DNA of 64,000 nt, taken from assembly GCA_003263845.1 (NCBI GenBank), contig JYJN01000070.1, positions 1 to 64,000 on the forward strand, in the 5' to 3' direction. Positions 1 to 8,221 of the stretch are shown here, one piece after another; the stretch's first letter is position 1; every line of letters begins with the position of its first letter. The DNA comes from Vibrio aestivus. GTDB taxonomy: Bacteria > Pseudomonadota > Gammaproteobacteria > Enterobacterales > Vibrionaceae. The position numbers and the translations under genes are program-made. A model generated the notes under the pieces. The model saw nothing but the letters and a program-made list of their open reading frames with translations, made no database searches and had not been told where the DNA came from.

Positions 1-522
1 ACTCTCCCAAGCTGTATCTGCAGATTCATACCGTAGCCCGAGAACATGCTTGAGTTGGCTAATCGCAATCACGAGCGCCGCTCCAGCCGTGAAACCAAGC
101 ACGACAGAATGAGAAACAAAGTTAACTAGAGCGCCAAACCTCAGTAAACCGAACAGCAGTTGCACAAGGCCGGCGCAAAACGTCAGTGTCAGACAAAGCT
201 GGATGTATAGAGGCGATCCCGGCAGAGCGAACTGGCTGATAGTAGTAAATACAATTACCGACAAAGCTGCAGTTGGTCCGGAGATTAAATGATGTGATGA
301 ACCGAATAATGCGGCCACGATAGCCGGAATGATGGCGGTATAGAGGCCATACTGTGGAGGCAAACCTGCGATCATCGCATAAGCAATCCCCTGCGGAAGA
401 ACAATAATCGCCCCTGTTAAACCCGCCCAAAAGTCCGCTGTAATGGATTCACGATTGCTCTTAGGCAGCCATGCAAGAAAAGGCAAATAAGATCGAAGAC
501 TGGCTTTCCCTTTCGTTGACAT
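1..522 (-). CDS. SulP-family anion permease (N-terminal part, runs off window)
   Basis: This is the first 174 codons of a SulP/SLC26-type inner-membrane anion transporter; the rest lies beyond the window start. It begins MSTKGKASLRSYLPFLAWLP, then a hydrophobic stretch with GAIIVLPQGIAYAMIAGLPP, the hallmark first transmembrane motif of SulP proteins, followed by LYTAIIPAIVAALFGSS and HLISGPTAALSV. The family moves sulfate, bicarbonate or other anions, usually as a proton or sodium symporter. The C-terminal STAS domain expected for the family is not visible. The region upstream holds two KdgR-like operator matches (622-636 and 678-692), which suggests control together with the uronate genes. 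The substrate is not determined by what is visible. Confidence 0.85.
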   Translation of the reverse strand, partial: MSTKGKASLRSYLPFLAWLPKSNRESITADFWAGLTGAIIVLPQGIAYAMIAGLPPQYGLYTAIIPAIVAALFGSSHHLISGPTAALSVIVFTTISQFALPGSPLYIQLCLTLTFCAGLVQLLFGLLRFGALVNFVSHSVVLGFTAGAALVIAISQLKHVLGLRYESADTAWES

Positions 523-621
523 GTGACGACTCCAAAACAATCAAAATACGTAATAGTTAGCCACCAACAACTAAAGCCAACCATATTGATGTCCGTACTA
601 TATTAAATTGATTTAATTTTT

Positions 622-636
622 AAAACGCTATTTCAT
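622..636. promoter_or_regulatory. KdgR-like operator 1 (SulP upstream)
   Basis: AAAACGCTATTTCAT matches the known KdgR (IclR family) consensus RAAAYRNYRTTTCAT at every position. It lies about 100 bp upstream of the SulP start. The match is seen; the function is inferred. No KdgR gene is in the window. Confidence 0.5.
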
Positions 637-677
637 GTTTACGGATCACTTATTTTAATTTGTGTGACGAAGATTAT

Positions 678-692
678 AAAACGCCATTTCAA
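678..692. promoter_or_regulatory. KdgR-like operator 2 (SulP upstream)
   Basis: AAAACGCCATTTCAA matches RAAAYRNYRTTTCA with only the last base off, 56 bp from the first site and in the same orientation. Confidence 0.45.
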
Positions 693-1042
693 AAATATAA
701 TCTTGGTTGAAATAGAGCGAAATAAGAGACAGTATTGATGACAGATAAGTTAATATGGCGATCTGAACGATTGGCTCTTTGACTCATCTCATTTCTTCTA
801 AACATGGAAAAACCTTACGACGCATTAGATTTGGCCACTGCATACTGCAGTTATCTATGCAGAGTAAGAACATGTCGAGTAAGACACTGAATAATAAGAA
901 ATAGCTGTTGATAAGAGTATTAAACTCAACGAGATGTGAATCTCTCCCTCTCGGGTCTTGCCATCGCGCTAGGCCCTTTTTTTTTTGCCCCTTTTTTATG
1001 TTGACCGTTAGAGTCGCCCTCATGTTTAGAAATTCCAACAGG

Positions 1043-1073
1043 CAAAAAAAAGCGCTGCCATAATGGCAGCGCT
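1043..1073 (-). terminator. Rho-independent terminator of the kdu/kdg operon
   Basis: AGCGCTGCCAT and ATGGCAGCGCT form a perfect 11-bp stem (1051-1073) with a very short loop. On the minus strand the stem is followed by a run of eight T (1043-1050). It sits about 40 bp beyond the kdgA stop. Confidence 0.9.
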
Positions 1074-1110
1074 CCCAAATGGGGATTTGCAACAAGGTAG
1101 GAAACTATTT

Positions 1111-1729
1111 CTAAATGCTATTAGCCGCCGTTTTCACTAACGCAGCGAGCTCATCCCAACGATCTTCATCAATAAGATTATTTGGCACCATCCAAGTTCC
1201 TCCACATGCAAGAACCGCTGGAATGTCTAAATAATCATTTACGTTGTCTGGCTTACGCCCCCAGTAGGCATAAATTTTACAGGGTAAACTGCCGTCAAAG
1301 CCTTTAGCATAGCAACGCCCCCCGATGGGCCCGCAGGAAGAATTTTAGTGTTCTTAACCCCATTTCCATCGCTTGTTCAACCAAGCTCGGGTTGTTCACC
1401 CCAGGTACAATCGCGACCTTACGTTGCTGACAGTAACGCACGGTGGTCGGGTTGAAGCCAGGGCTCACAATAAAGTCCACTCCTGCATCTATTGCTTGAT
1501 CAACTTGCTCTGTCGTCAGCACCGTTCCGGCGCCAATCAACATGTCAGGATAAGCTTGTCTCATCTTTTTAATCGCTTGCGCCGCCTGCTCGGTGCGAAA
1601 CGTCACCTCTGCGCAAGGTAAACCGTTTTCTATCAGAACCTGCGCAAGCTTGGCCGCTTTATCTGCATCTTTAATCGCAATGACAGGGACAACCTTAATC
1701 TCTGCCAACTGCTGGTCTAAACTTTTCAT
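1111..1729 (-). CDS. kdgA: KDPG aldolase (two frameshifts in this sequence)
   Basis: 2-dehydro-3-deoxy-6-phosphogluconate aldolase, the last step of the uronate route, cleaves KDPG to pyruvate and glyceraldehyde-3-phosphate. Seen: VVPVIAIKDADKAAKLAQVL, CAEVTFRTEQA with the catalytic Glu, the IGAGTVLT turn, and DFIVSPGFNP. The frame breaks near 1336 (one C missing before LKFFPAGPSGG) and again near 1298 (one T missing before AFDGSLPCKIYAYWGRKP). With both bases restored the protein is 206 aa and ends LVKTAANSI, the normal family length. Both breaks are in short homopolymers, so sequencing error is more likely than a pseudogene. It is the last gene of the operon. A ribosome site (AAGGAGAT) precedes the ATG at 1729. 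Confidence 0.9.
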
Positions 1730-1781
1730 TCAATCTCCTTGCTCAAGGTGTTAACTCTAACTCTTTACTCGAAGTGTAAAC

Positions 1782-2738
1782 TCAAGGCATAGCCGTTTTT
1801 GGAATGATCGCACCACGATGTTGAATCACCGTTGCCGCCAACTGATGACCGCAGTGCCCCGCTTCGGTTAGGCTTCCACCCAGTAGGCGTTTGGCTAGAT
1901 AGCCAGCACTGAATGAGTCTCCCGCCGCAGTCGTATCGATCACGTTAGCCACTGTTTGCGCTGCTACTTCGATCTGTTGGCCATCCTTAACAATCCAACA
2001 CGCTTGTGCGCCTCGCTTAATGACAATTTCACCCACACCAGAATCCAGTGTGCGCTGAATTGCTTGCTGTTCAGTTTCGTCTCCCCAAAGCAGCTGCTCG
2101 TCTTCAAATGTCAGAAAAGCAATGTCTGTAAGCGCTAACATATTCTGATACCAATGCTGCGCCACTTGAGGAGCTTCCCACAAACGCGGGCGATAGTTGT
2201 TGTCAAAGGCAATAACCGCACCTTGCTCTCGACACTCCGCAAGGATGGTCATCAGCCGAGCACGAGAATCCTCAGGCAAAATCGCCAAACTGATACCGCT
2301 TAAGTAAATCAACTGGCAAGAAGACAAGGTCTTCATTACGGTGTCAGTGTCAATCGCTTCTAACCAGAAGCGCGCCGCCGATTCGTTTCTCCAGTAATAA
2401 AACTGCCTTTCACCTGACTCGTCGGTTTCGATGGCATACATCCCCGGAACGCGATCAGTCAATTGATATACCCCTTGTGTCTCAATTCCCTCTTCACGCC
2501 AAGCTTCAAGCATTTGGCGGCTGAAAGGATCGACACCCAAACCCGTGATGTAGCAGGTTTCGAATCCCGCACTTTGGGTCATGCGCGACAAATAGATCGC
2601 GGTGTTGAGCGTATCGCCACCAAAGCCTTGAGACAGGCTGCAATTTGGGATTGCAGTCTCGCCTTCAGGCTGACGTGGCTTCGATAGCTCAACCATACAT
2701 TCGCCGATAATGGCGACTCGTTGAATGGTTTTCATCAC
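1782..2738 (-). CDS. kdgK: 2-dehydro-3-deoxygluconokinase
   Basis: PfkB/ribokinase-family sugar kinase that phosphorylates 2-keto-3-deoxygluconate to KDPG with ATP. Seen in order: N-terminal RVAIIGECMVELS, the substrate-binding GFGGDTLNTAIYLSR motif (about residues 39-53), FDNNYRPRLWE, and the C-terminal anion-hole signature DTTAAGDSFSAGYLAKRL with the catalytic Asp. Length 318 aa is normal. It lies between the sugar isomerase and kdgA on the same strand, so its product feeds the next enzyme directly. Frame intact. Confidence 0.93.
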   Translation of the reverse strand: MMKTIQRVAIIGECMVELSKPRQPEGETAIPNCSLSQGFGGDTLNTAIYLSRMTQSAGFETCYITGLGVDPFSRQMLEAWREEGIETQGVYQLTDRVPGMYAIETDESGERQFYYWRNESAARFWLEAIDTDTVMKTLSSCQLIYLSGISLAILPEDSRARLMTILAECREQGAVIAFDNNYRPRLWEAPQVAQHWYQNMLALTDIAFLTFEDEQLLWGDETEQQAIQRTLDSGVGEIVIKRGAQACWIVKDGQQIEVAAQTVANVIDTTAAGDSFSAGYLAKRLLGGSLTEAGHCGHQLAATVIQHRGAIIPKTAMP

Positions 2739-2802
2739 GTTTGTCTGCTTACTCGCGATTTAATAATTCAGTCATACAACTGTGTCTTCAATCCGCTAAT
2801 CT

Positions 2803-3438
2803 TTATGCAATTAGAGAGCGCACATAATCGGCCATGTCGCTATCTTGGCAATGCTCAAAGAAGCACGCTTGGAACTGCTCGCTGCCCACAGCCGTTTTTA
2901 CCAACTCTTGATCAATCGCTTTTAGCGAAGCAATCACATCTTTTGCTACCGCAGATTTCACATCATTTAGGATAGAGGCGTTCTTTTGCTGAGGCTCAGC
3001 CCGCTCAATTGGGTAACCTTCGCCACGCGCACCTGTAAAGGCTTTTTCGAAGATGTAACGAACGTTAAGCTCACCCGCCCAACCAAAGCCTTTGGCAAAC
3101 GCCAATGCAATCGCGTTACCATTATTGATTTGATTAAATAGGAAAGCGTCCGAAGGCTCTAAGCAGTAACCACACACTACGCCCGGGTGTAGATTAGATG
3201 ACATCATCGCGCCCTGACCGGTGCCACAACCCGTCACCACGAAGTCGACCGCTTTCGAGTTCAGTAGAATACTTGCCATGATTCCAAGATGAATGTACGT
3301 AAGATGATGGTCATTCTCATCCGTCATCCCTACGTTAAACACCTCATGACCTAAGCCACCTGCGACTGTGTTAAGTTCATTTGCCACCATCGCGTTTTTA
3401 CCCGCTTGGCTGTTTTCCATCATTAATGCAATTTTCAT
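2803..3438 (-). CDS. RpiB/LacA/LacB-family sugar isomerase, probable uronate ketol-isomerase (DhuI-like)
   Basis: A 211-aa protein with the RpiB/LacAB fold: VDFVVTGCGTGQGAMMSSN is the family active-site loop with its conserved Cys, and GVVCGYCLEPSDAFLFNQINNGNAIALAF the second signature. In streptococci a protein of this family (DhuI) replaces KduI and isomerises 4-deoxy-L-threo-5-hexosulose-uronate to 3-deoxy-D-glycero-2,5-hexodiulosonate. No KduI is present here, and this gene lies between kduD and kdgK, so it most likely fills the KduI step. The family is clear. The substrate is inferred from neighbours. A ribose-5-phosphate isomerase role is less likely given the extended C-terminal part (about 60 residues beyond RpiB). 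Confidence 0.8.
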   Translation of the reverse strand: MKIALMMENSQAGKNAMVANELNTVAGGLGHEVFNVGMTDENDHHLTYIHLGIMASILLNSKAVDFVVTGCGTGQGAMMSSNLHPGVVCGYCLEPSDAFLFNQINNGNAIALAFAKGFGWAGELNVRYIFEKAFTGARGEGYPIERAEPQQKNASILNDVKSAVAKDVIASLKAIDQELVKTAVGSEQFQACFFEHCQDSDMADYVRSLIA

Positions 3439-3573
3439 GTTTTCTCCTGCGGTATTACCGCAATTTTGATTTCTACACGACCAAGTCTTCGTATAGAGAG
3501 TTAAATATTGGAGAGCAATACAGTCATATTACGACGCTGCATCGCCCGTTCCTTGTCATTTTCGCCACGCCTA

Positions 3574-4086
3574 TTAAGAGTGCGTGGCAACCGAATCTGA
3601 ATACCGATTTAATCGATAAATCGTGGCGCTATTGGTCGCTATCAGTGTGGCTTCAAGTAAGGTTCCACCAATTGAACCGACGATCAGGTTGTTTGCTAAC
3701 CAACATATTGCACCGAGTAAAAAGCCACTCTCATCTTGATGCCGGATAAACAGAAAATGGAATAGGTGCCAATAATGGTTCCGATAAGAGGGAACATATC
3801 CACCCAGGCTTCGACCACAAACCAACCCGTTACCAAAGTGAGGCTATGAAGAACACTGCCACCCACCTGGCGTTGGTGACTATCGCTGTTCCTGTTCTAA
3901 GCGTTGACAGTAAAGCGCCCACGGCTGATGGAACCGCCCCAGTAACACGTAGTGGAGCAAATGATTAAGGTTAAAAACCAACATAAGGGCTTTTAGCCGC
4001 GTATCATCTTTTTGATAAAAAACCGCGATACCGAGTGCAAAACTCACCAAACCTACAGCTTGGGCTAGAACAGGCTCAGTCATCAT
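3574..4086 (-). CDS. YgjV-family inner-membrane protein (three frameshifts in this sequence)
   Basis: Small multi-spanning membrane protein of the YgjV type, function unknown. The start MMTEPVLAQAVGLVSFALGI and the tail FLLGAICWLANNLIVGSIGG are clear family segments, but they lie in different frames. One missing base each near 3938 (run of C on the plus strand), 3838 and 3720 restores a continuous 171-aa protein with VTGWFVVEAWVDMFPLIGT in the middle. It sits inside the uronate operon, right after kduD. Similar genes beside kduD elsewhere would argue for a role in uptake or tolerance of uronates, but nothing in the sequence shows this. Confidence 0.7.
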
Positions 4087-4111
4087 GGTGAAACCTCATT
4101 TGCGTTGCTGA

Positions 4112-4873
4112 CTATCTCGCTAACCAGCCGCCGTCAACGGCAATGGTGTACCCGTTGACATAGTCTGATGCGCAAGAGGCCAAAAACACGCAAGGCCCTG
4201 CAAGATCCTGAGGCTCACCCCAGCGACCTGCGGGTATGCGATCGAGAATATCTTGGTTTCTTTGAACATCGGCGCGCAGCGCCTGAGTATTGTTGGTGGC
4301 CATATAGCCCGGAGCAATGGCATTAACGTTAATGCCCTCGCAGGCCCACTCATTAGCCATTAAACGCGTTACGCCCATCACTGCACTTTTCGACGCAGTA
4401 TAAGAAGGAACACGAATTCCCCCTTGGAAAGAGAGCATTGAGGCGACATTGATGATCTTTCCTTTGGTTTTCTGGGCAATAAACTGCTTGGCTACAGCTT
4501 GCGACAAGAAGAACAGCGACTTAATGTTGATGTCCATGACATCATCCCAATCTTTCTCGCTAAAATTAATCGCATCGTCGCGGCGAATAATGCCTGCGTT
4601 ATTAACCAGTACGTCTATCTTTCCAAACGCTTCGATCGCTTGTTCAATGATTGATGAAATGGCTTGCGTCGACTGCAGATCAGCACGAATGTCTAAGAAA
4701 CGTCTTCCCGTTTCACGAATACACTGCGCTGTCTCCGCTGGCTCGACAATATTGACTCCAACAATGTCACAGCCAGCTTGCGCCAATCCTAAAGCCATAC
4801 CCTGACCAAGACCAACGTCACAACCCGTTACCAGTGCAACTTTCCCTTCAAGACTGAATGAATTCAGTGCCAT
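4112..4873 (-). CDS. kduD: 2-dehydro-3-deoxy-D-gluconate 5-dehydrogenase (KduD, SDR family)
   Basis: Classical short-chain dehydrogenase that reduces the 2,5-diketo-3-deoxygluconate made by the isomerase to KDG. Seen: nucleotide motif TGCDVGLGQGMA (a TGxxxGxG variant), NNAGIIRRDD, the catalytic Ser in INVASMLSFQGG, YTASK with Tyr and Lys, and NAIAPGYMATNNT typical of KduD. The ATG at 4873 gives 253 aa, the usual KduD length, and has AAGGGA eight bases upstream. An in-frame GTG at 4894 would add seven residues but lacks a better site. First gene of the operon. A KdgR-like site lies at 5001-5015. Confidence 0.93.
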   Translation of the reverse strand: MALNSFSLEGKVALVTGCDVGLGQGMALGLAQAGCDIVGVNIVEPAETAQCIRETGRRFLDIRADLQSTQAISSIIEQAIEAFGKIDVLVNNAGIIRRDDAINFSEKDWDDVMDINIKSLFFLSQAVAKQFIAQKTKGKIINVASMLSFQGGIRVPSYTASKSAVMGVTRLMANEWACEGINVNAIAPGYMATNNTQALRADVQRNQDILDRIPAGRWGEPQDLAGPCVFLASCASDYVNGYTIAVDGGWLAR

Positions 4874-5000
4874 TCTTTGTTCCCTTAAATACACATATAC
4901 ATAGTCGTTATGTATAGAGCCGTTTGGTTAACAGCTTACTTATGCTTCAATCACTTTTCGCTAAAGTATCAATACAAACTCAAATTAACAAACAAAAATA

Positions 5001-5015
5001 AAAAAGGTGTTTCAT
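5001..5015. promoter_or_regulatory. KdgR-like operator upstream of kduD
   Basis: AAAAAGGTGTTTCAT matches RAAAYRNYRTTTCAT with one mismatch (A at the first Y), about 130 bp upstream of the kduD start. Confidence 0.4.
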
Positions 5016-5109
5016 ATTTATTGATAGAGATCGTCTTTTTATAGAGTGAGGATAAAAATCATAAGAGCTTGGCGACAACTTCAACCAACGTAGTGAAAAA
5101 AGTGACGAC

Positions 5110-5137
5110 AAAAATGCCCAGCGGTCTCCCGCCGGGC
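5110..5137 (-). terminator. Terminator of the OprD-family porin gene
   Basis: On the minus strand a GC-rich hairpin (GCCCGGCGG/CCGCTGGGC, 5116-5137) is followed by ATTTTTG. It lies about 30 bp past the porin stop and separates the porin from kduD. Confidence 0.8.
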
Positions 5138-5166
5138 AACGTCTTTTATGCAATCCGTACTTTCGA

Positions 5167-6594
5167 TTACTTCAACTTAAGGCTGTAAGAAATCAGGATC
5201 TTAGTGTCGTTACGATCTTTCTTATGAACGATATCTTCACCACGGAAAGTACCGCGGAATACGCGAGCATTCAGACCTTCAAGAGAGCCGTCTAGGAACT
5301 TGTAGCCTACGTTCCAATCGAAAGAACGCATTGAACCATCGTAAACTTCATCAATTGCGCTAGAACGTACGTTCTCGCCAATAGCGCCGCCTACACCAGC
5401 CGTTAGCTCAGGTAGACCCCAGCTTTCGAAGTTATAGTTCACCGCTAGTTTCGCTGCACGCGTACCATCGATGTTGTAGTCTTCTAACTGAGTCGCTGTT
5501 TGTTGGAAGTGACGGTTGTCTGAGTTAGCCCAAGGCGTTAAACGGAAGTTGTAACCCACCGCTTGGCCTTGTGTATCTGTCGAGCTAAGACCTGCAATCC
5601 AAGTGAAACCACCATGCTTAAGACGAGCACCCAATGCCAAGTAACTTTCGTTTTTCGCATCCGTTGCATTTGTCAGCTCAGACTCTTCTGCACGTGAGCC
5701 GTGGTAGAAAGCAGTAAGGTCCAGCTTCGCACCATCTAGATCAAAGCCGTACTTACCCAGTGCTTGCCAGTTTGTACGGTAGTCTTTGCCTTCGCCGTAA
5801 CCCAAATCAATTTGACCACCGCCAAACTTGTAAATTGCGCCTACAGTGTGAATGTAGTCAATCTCTGTATTGGTAGTATCAACCCCTGGCTTCTGGTTTT
5901 GGTGCCATTTGGTGGTCATTGGTAAGAATTCTTTGCGCCAGTCGTTTTTGAACTTGTCTGCAATCGCGTAACCAAAGATGAAGTTGCCTACGTGCGCTTT
6001 CGCTTCAATACCTTGATAAGCATGCGGGTTAAGACCCCAGCTAGAACGGATTGTACCAATGTTGATTCGAGTGCGACCACCGCGAACCGCAAGGCCTGCG
6101 TCGTCATCACCAAACTTAGCTTTTAGCGCCATGATTGGTACTGCAGCGTACGATTTCTCACATGCTTTACCATCGTAAGATGGGTTGCCTTCACAAGAAT
6201 GGTCGTAGTAAAGAATCTCTGACATACCCGTTGTAGAACCGATCTGCAGGTTAGTGTTAGCCCAGATATCTAAGCCCACCACATCTTTGAAGTAGCCAGA
6301 CTTGTAGTCCATCGCTAACTGTAGAGTTTGGTTCTCGATGTTAGGTGTCCAGTTGCCTTCATCGTCTTTCTGCTCGCGGTCACGAAGGTATAGGAAAGAG
6401 TGAAGATTCACTGAAGAACTTTCATAAAACGCTTGCTTAGCTTCTGTTGCCAGATCGACCGCCGCCGCACTTTGGTTTAGTACATCGTTTGGATCGAGGT
6501 CATCAGCCACTGCTTGACCCGCTACAAGGGCAGTAAGTACAGATACCGCCAGCAAAGACCTTTTGTTTCTATATTTCATATCCATATATTCCAT
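5167..6594 (-). CDS. OprD-family outer-membrane porin
   Basis: Predicted 16-18-stranded outer-membrane channel for small carbohydrates or acids. A cleavable signal peptide is visible (KRSLLAVSVLTALVAGQAVA, then DDLDPND). The mature part is rich in alternating aromatic strands and ends ILISYSLKLK, a typical barrel C-terminus. Motifs GGRTRINIGTIRSSWGLNPHA and KHGGFTWIAGLSS fit OprD-type channels. Length is 475 aa from the ATG at 6594. A second ATG at 6579 would give a cleaner signal peptide (MKYRNKR), and neither start has a strong ribosome site. Next to the uronate operon with a KdgR-like site upstream (6661-6675), so I infer it admits unsaturated uronate oligosaccharides. The substrate is not proven. 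Confidence 0.8.
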   Translation of the reverse strand: MEYMDMKYRNKRSLLAVSVLTALVAGQAVADDLDPNDVLNQSAAAVDLATEAKQAFYESSSVNLHSFLYLRDREQKDDEGNWTPNIENQTLQLAMDYKSGYFKDVVGLDIWANTNLQIGSTTGMSEILYYDHSCEGNPSYDGKACEKSYAAVPIMALKAKFGDDDAGLAVRGGRTRINIGTIRSSWGLNPHAYQGIEAKAHVGNFIFGYAIADKFKNDWRKEFLPMTTKWHQNQKPGVDTTNTEIDYIHTVGAIYKFGGGQIDLGYGEGKDYRTNWQALGKYGFDLDGAKLDLTAFYHGSRAEESELTNATDAKNESYLALGARLKHGGFTWIAGLSSTDTQGQAVGYNFRLTPWANSDNRHFQQTATQLEDYNIDGTRAAKLAVNYNFESWGLPELTAGVGGAIGENVRSSAIDEVYDGSMRSFDWNVGYKFLDGSLEGLNARVFRGTFRGEDIVHKKDRNDTKILISYSLKLK

Positions 6595-7054
6595 TTATTG
6601 ATTTTATAGCACCGTTTGATTTGCGCTTTTAATATTATTTGATTTTTATATAAAATAAATAGAAACATCGTTTTAAAAATAGAAAACTAGATCTTCATCA
6701 TAAATAAAATGTGGATTTTATTTGGTAATATGCAACTAATAACACTTTCTCCTGATAGGAATGGTATGAGAAGCACAACGCAAGCGGTTTTTGCGAAGGA
6801 ACGACTTTATAGGAAACGTTCGGGGACAAATTGAGATTACATATAAAGAATAATCTTCTTTAAAATCAATATGATAATAGTTATCAATGTACATGGTATT
6901 GAAAGTAATCTAATTGATTTATTAGGAATTAATCGAAATTCGATCGTTGATAATTTCTTCTCTTCAGTAAAAAAAGTGCGAGCGGTTCCTCTATACTTTC
7001 TATTGATAGTTCTACTAATAACAATTTAAAAACGTAGCCTGTGAAAGAGTATTT
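6595..7054. other. Intergenic region between the porin and ugd
   Basis: About 460 AT-rich bases carrying divergent promoters for the porin (minus) and ugd (plus). It contains one KdgR-like site near the porin. I see no gene in it. Confidence 0.6.
6661..6675. promoter_or_regulatory. KdgR-like operator upstream of the porin
   Basis: AGAAACATCGTTTTA contains GAAACATCGTTTT, which fits RAAAYRNYRTTTC except the last base. It lies about 70 bp upstream of the porin start. Confidence 0.4.
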
Positions 7055-8221
7055 ATGAAAATTGCAGTGGTCGGAATCGGGTATGTGGGCTTGGCGAATG
7101 CCATTCTGCTGTCTCAACACAATGAGGTTGTGTTGCTTGATATTGATTCAGGTAAAGTGGACGCAATCAATAAAGGAACCTCCCCGATTGAAGAGTTAGA
7201 TATTCAGTACTATTTGGATAACATTCCACTATGCCTTCGCGCTACCACTGACCCATTTGATGCTTATCGTGGCGCCAAATATATCGTGGTTGCAACGCCC
7301 ACCGACTATGATGAGAGATCGTCAAAGTTCAACACAAAAATTGTCGAAGAGGTGATTGGCCAAGCTGTGCAAATCAATCCTGATTCTTGTGTCATTATAA
7401 AAAGTACGGTTCCTGCTCAGTTTACTGTCACAATGAGGCAACAGCTCGATTTCGAAGACATTATTTTTTCTCCCGAATTCTTACGTGAAGGCCGCGCGCT
7501 TTACGATTGCTTGAATCCAAGTCGAATCATACTGGGCGACAAATCTCCGAAAGCAGCCGCTTTCGCTCATTTGCTTCTGGAAGGTGCTCAAGATAAAAAA
7601 ACGCCTATCCTATATACAGGATCCACAGAAGCAGAATCTATAAAGCTATTTTCTAACACCTATTTGGCTATGCGCGTCGCCTTTTTCAATGAGTTAGACA
7701 CGTATTGCGAGATGAATGAACTTGACTCAAGGCAGCTTGTGGAAGGGGTTTGTTTAGATCCCCGTATTGGGCTTGACTACAACAATCCGTCATTTGGATA
7801 TGGTGGTTACTGCTTACCAAAAGATACCAAGCAATTAAATGGTAACTTTGCTGGAATTCCAAATCGCTTGATATCGGCCATTGTTACAGCGAATGATATT
7901 CGTAAGGACCACATAGCGGATGCCATATTATCTCGTCGGTCTTCGCTCGTGGGCGTACATCGCCTGATCATGAAAGCGAACTCTGATAACTTTCGATCCT
8001 CTTCCATGCTAGGTGTCATTGAGCGACTAAAGGACCAAGGACAGTCTCTCCTGATCTATGAGCCCACTTTAAAAGTCGACTCCATTCTAGGTTGCCCTGT
8101 GACTCATGACTTAGCCGACTTCAAAAGGCGCTGCGACCTAGTCGTAACAAACCGTGTTACATCAGAAATCAGTGATTGTATGAACAAAGTTTACAGCCGT
8201 GACATCTATGGGGATAACTGA
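7055..8221 (+). CDS. ugd: UDP-glucose 6-dehydrogenase
   Basis: Oxidises UDP-glucose to UDP-glucuronic acid with two NAD+, supplying an acidic sugar for polysaccharide synthesis. Seen: N-terminal Rossmann motif GIGYVGLANAILLSQH, VATPTDYDERS, KSTVPAQFT, FSPEFLREGRALYDCLNPSR, and the catalytic Cys in FGYGGYCLPKDTKQL. Length 388 aa matches the short bacterial Ugd class. Frame intact. It converges on the polysaccharide operon, and its last 16 bases overlap the 3' end of the phosphotransferase gene. Confidence 0.95.
   Translation: MKIAVVGIGYVGLANAILLSQHNEVVLLDIDSGKVDAINKGTSPIEELDIQYYLDNIPLCLRATTDPFDAYRGAKYIVVATPTDYDERSSKFNTKIVEEVIGQAVQINPDSCVIIKSTVPAQFTVTMRQQLDFEDIIFSPEFLREGRALYDCLNPSRIILGDKSPKAAAFAHLLLEGAQDKKTPILYTGSTEAESIKLFSNTYLAMRVAFFNELDTYCEMNELDSRQLVEGVCLDPRIGLDYNNPSFGYGGYCLPKDTKQLNGNFAGIPNRLISAIVTANDIRKDHIADAILSRRSSLVGVHRLIMKANSDNFRSSSMLGVIERLKDQGQSLLIYEPTLKVDSILGCPVTHDLADFKRRCDLVVTNRVTSEISDCMNKVYSRDIYGDN

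Larger units (their letters stand above)
523..1110. other. Intergenic region upstream of the SulP gene
   Basis: About 590 bases between the SulP start and the end of kdgA. It contains two operator-like sites, the kdgA terminator at 1043-1073, and AT-rich sequence around 590-700 likely to hold the SulP promoter. A minus-strand reading frame at 784-1095 runs through the terminator and resembles nothing I know, so it is not called. Confidence 0.6.

Noticed and set aside
784..1095. Minus-strand reading frame of 103 codons
   Set aside because: It runs through the kdgA terminator, has low-complexity Lys stretches and no family likeness.
1275..1289. TTTACAGGGTAAA, parS2-like
   Set aside because: One arm mismatched, inside kdgA coding sequence and far from the other sites; likely chance.
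3574..4086. YgjV gene as a true pseudogene
   Set aside because: Three one-base losses in homopolymers restore a full protein; the same pattern affects essential-type genes in the window, so sequencing error is more likely.
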